DNA of 64,000 nt, taken from G030849185 sp030849185 (lineage in GTDB: Bacteria; Pseudomonadota; Gammaproteobacteria; Enterobacterales; Enterobacteriaceae_A). Positions 63,862 to 64,000 of the stretch are shown piece by piece; the stretch's first letter is position 1; each line of letters starts with the position of its first letter. The position numbers were made by a program, and so were the translations under genes. A model generated the notes under the pieces. It worked only from the letters and a program-made list of their open reading frames with translations. It did no database searches and was not told the origin of the DNA. The DNA lies in NCBI GenBank assembly GCA_029910555.1, contig CP092142.1, one strand, 5' to 3'.

Positions 63862-64000
63862 ATGTTACAACCTAAAAGAACTAAATTTAAAAAAACTCAA
63901 AAAGGACGTAATAAAGGTTTATCAATAAATAATAATATTAATTTTGGAATGTTTGGTTTAAGATCTATCGAACATGGAAGAATAACTTCTAAACAAATTG
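63862..64000 (+). CDS. rplP: 50S ribosomal protein L16, 5' part (runs off window)
   Basis: The first 46 codons are present. MLQPKRTKFKKTQKGRNKG and the FGMFGLRSIEHGRITSKQI stretch match L16, which organises the A-site tRNA elbow region of the 50S subunit. AGGAATATA overlaps the rpsC stop and serves as the ribosome-binding site. It continues the S10 operon in the E. coli order; rpmC, rpsQ and others would be expected beyond the window. Confidence 0.96.
   Translation, partial: MLQPKRTKFKKTQKGRNKGLSINNNINFGMFGLRSIEHGRITSKQI

Noticed and set aside
1..64000. Mobile elements, prophage, toxin-antitoxin or defence islands
   Set aside because: No transposase, integrase or terminal inverted repeats were seen, base composition is uniform, and every substantial frame is accounted for by a housekeeping or biosynthetic gene.

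Overview
The window is a gene-dense, extremely AT-rich chromosome segment from a gammaproteobacterial (Enterobacterales-like) obligate endosymbiont with a strongly reduced genome. Three things point there: nearly every gene is a recognisable orthologue of an E. coli housekeeping gene; local gene orders match E. coli except that intervening genes have disappeared; and the proteins are Lys/Asn/Ile-rich with shortened domains and homopolymer runs in essential genes. The biotin and riboflavin genes fit an insect nutritional symbiont, but species cannot be assigned from sequence inspection alone. I see no insertion sequence, prophage, CRISPR array, toxin-antitoxin or defence system.

Layout. 1-1.5 kb: divergent bioB (partial) and bioA. 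1.6-5.4 kb: alaS, two tRNAs (Leu-UAA, Cys) and rplM-rpsI. 5.4-12.1 kb: cls, aspS, gapA, trxA, an N-terminally shortened rho, and ruvX. 12.2-20 kb: rpsA, pykA, clpX, clpP, rlmB and the fosmidomycin-resistance-type exporter gene fsr. 20.2-25.2 kb: serS, fpr, mnmA, ribA, fldA and a Met/Leu/Gln tRNA cluster. 25.2-34 kb: der, hisS, rlmN, gnd, dnaJ, dnaK. 34.3-38.6 kb: dksA, tilS, infA, prfA, smpB, ssrA (tmRNA). 38.7-42.2 kb: ptsI, ptsH, rplI-rpsR-rpsF, tusE. 42.3-49.7 kb: tRNA-Ser, ileS, tRNA-Ile2, lepA-rnc-era-pdxJ (pdxJ decayed). 49.7-53.4 kb: rplS-rimM-rpsP-proS and map. 53.6-59.5 kb: rpsB-tsf-frr and dnaE. 59.7-64 kb: the start of the S10 operon, rpsJ to a partial rplP.

How the genes fit together. 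Most serve translation: six aminoacyl-tRNA synthetases or more, ribosomal proteins, initiation, elongation, release and recycling factors, tRNA modification (MnmA, TusE, TilS) and rRNA modification (RlmB, RlmN). Ribosome rescue is complete in the window: tmRNA, SmpB and ClpXP, with a tag still ending in Leu-Ala-Ala. Flavodoxin and its reductase (FldA, Fpr) are the natural electron source for the radical-SAM enzymes BioB and RlmN. TilS has its substrate tRNA-Ile2 nearby. Glycolysis (GapA, PykA), one pentose-phosphate enzyme (Gnd) and the general PTS proteins (EI, HPr) represent energy metabolism.

The most unusual sequence lies between and at the ends of genes: exact 40-bp and 60-bp tandem arrays filling the frr-dnaE gap, a family of palindromic repeats between clpP and clpX, a 9-bp tandem array that lengthens ribosomal protein S19 into the next gene, a terminator-like hairpin translated as the C-terminus of L9, and a pdxJ frame that has lost its histidines. 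None is a convincing new multi-gene system. They read as products of slippage, gene loss and erosion, and some may have been recruited into regulation.
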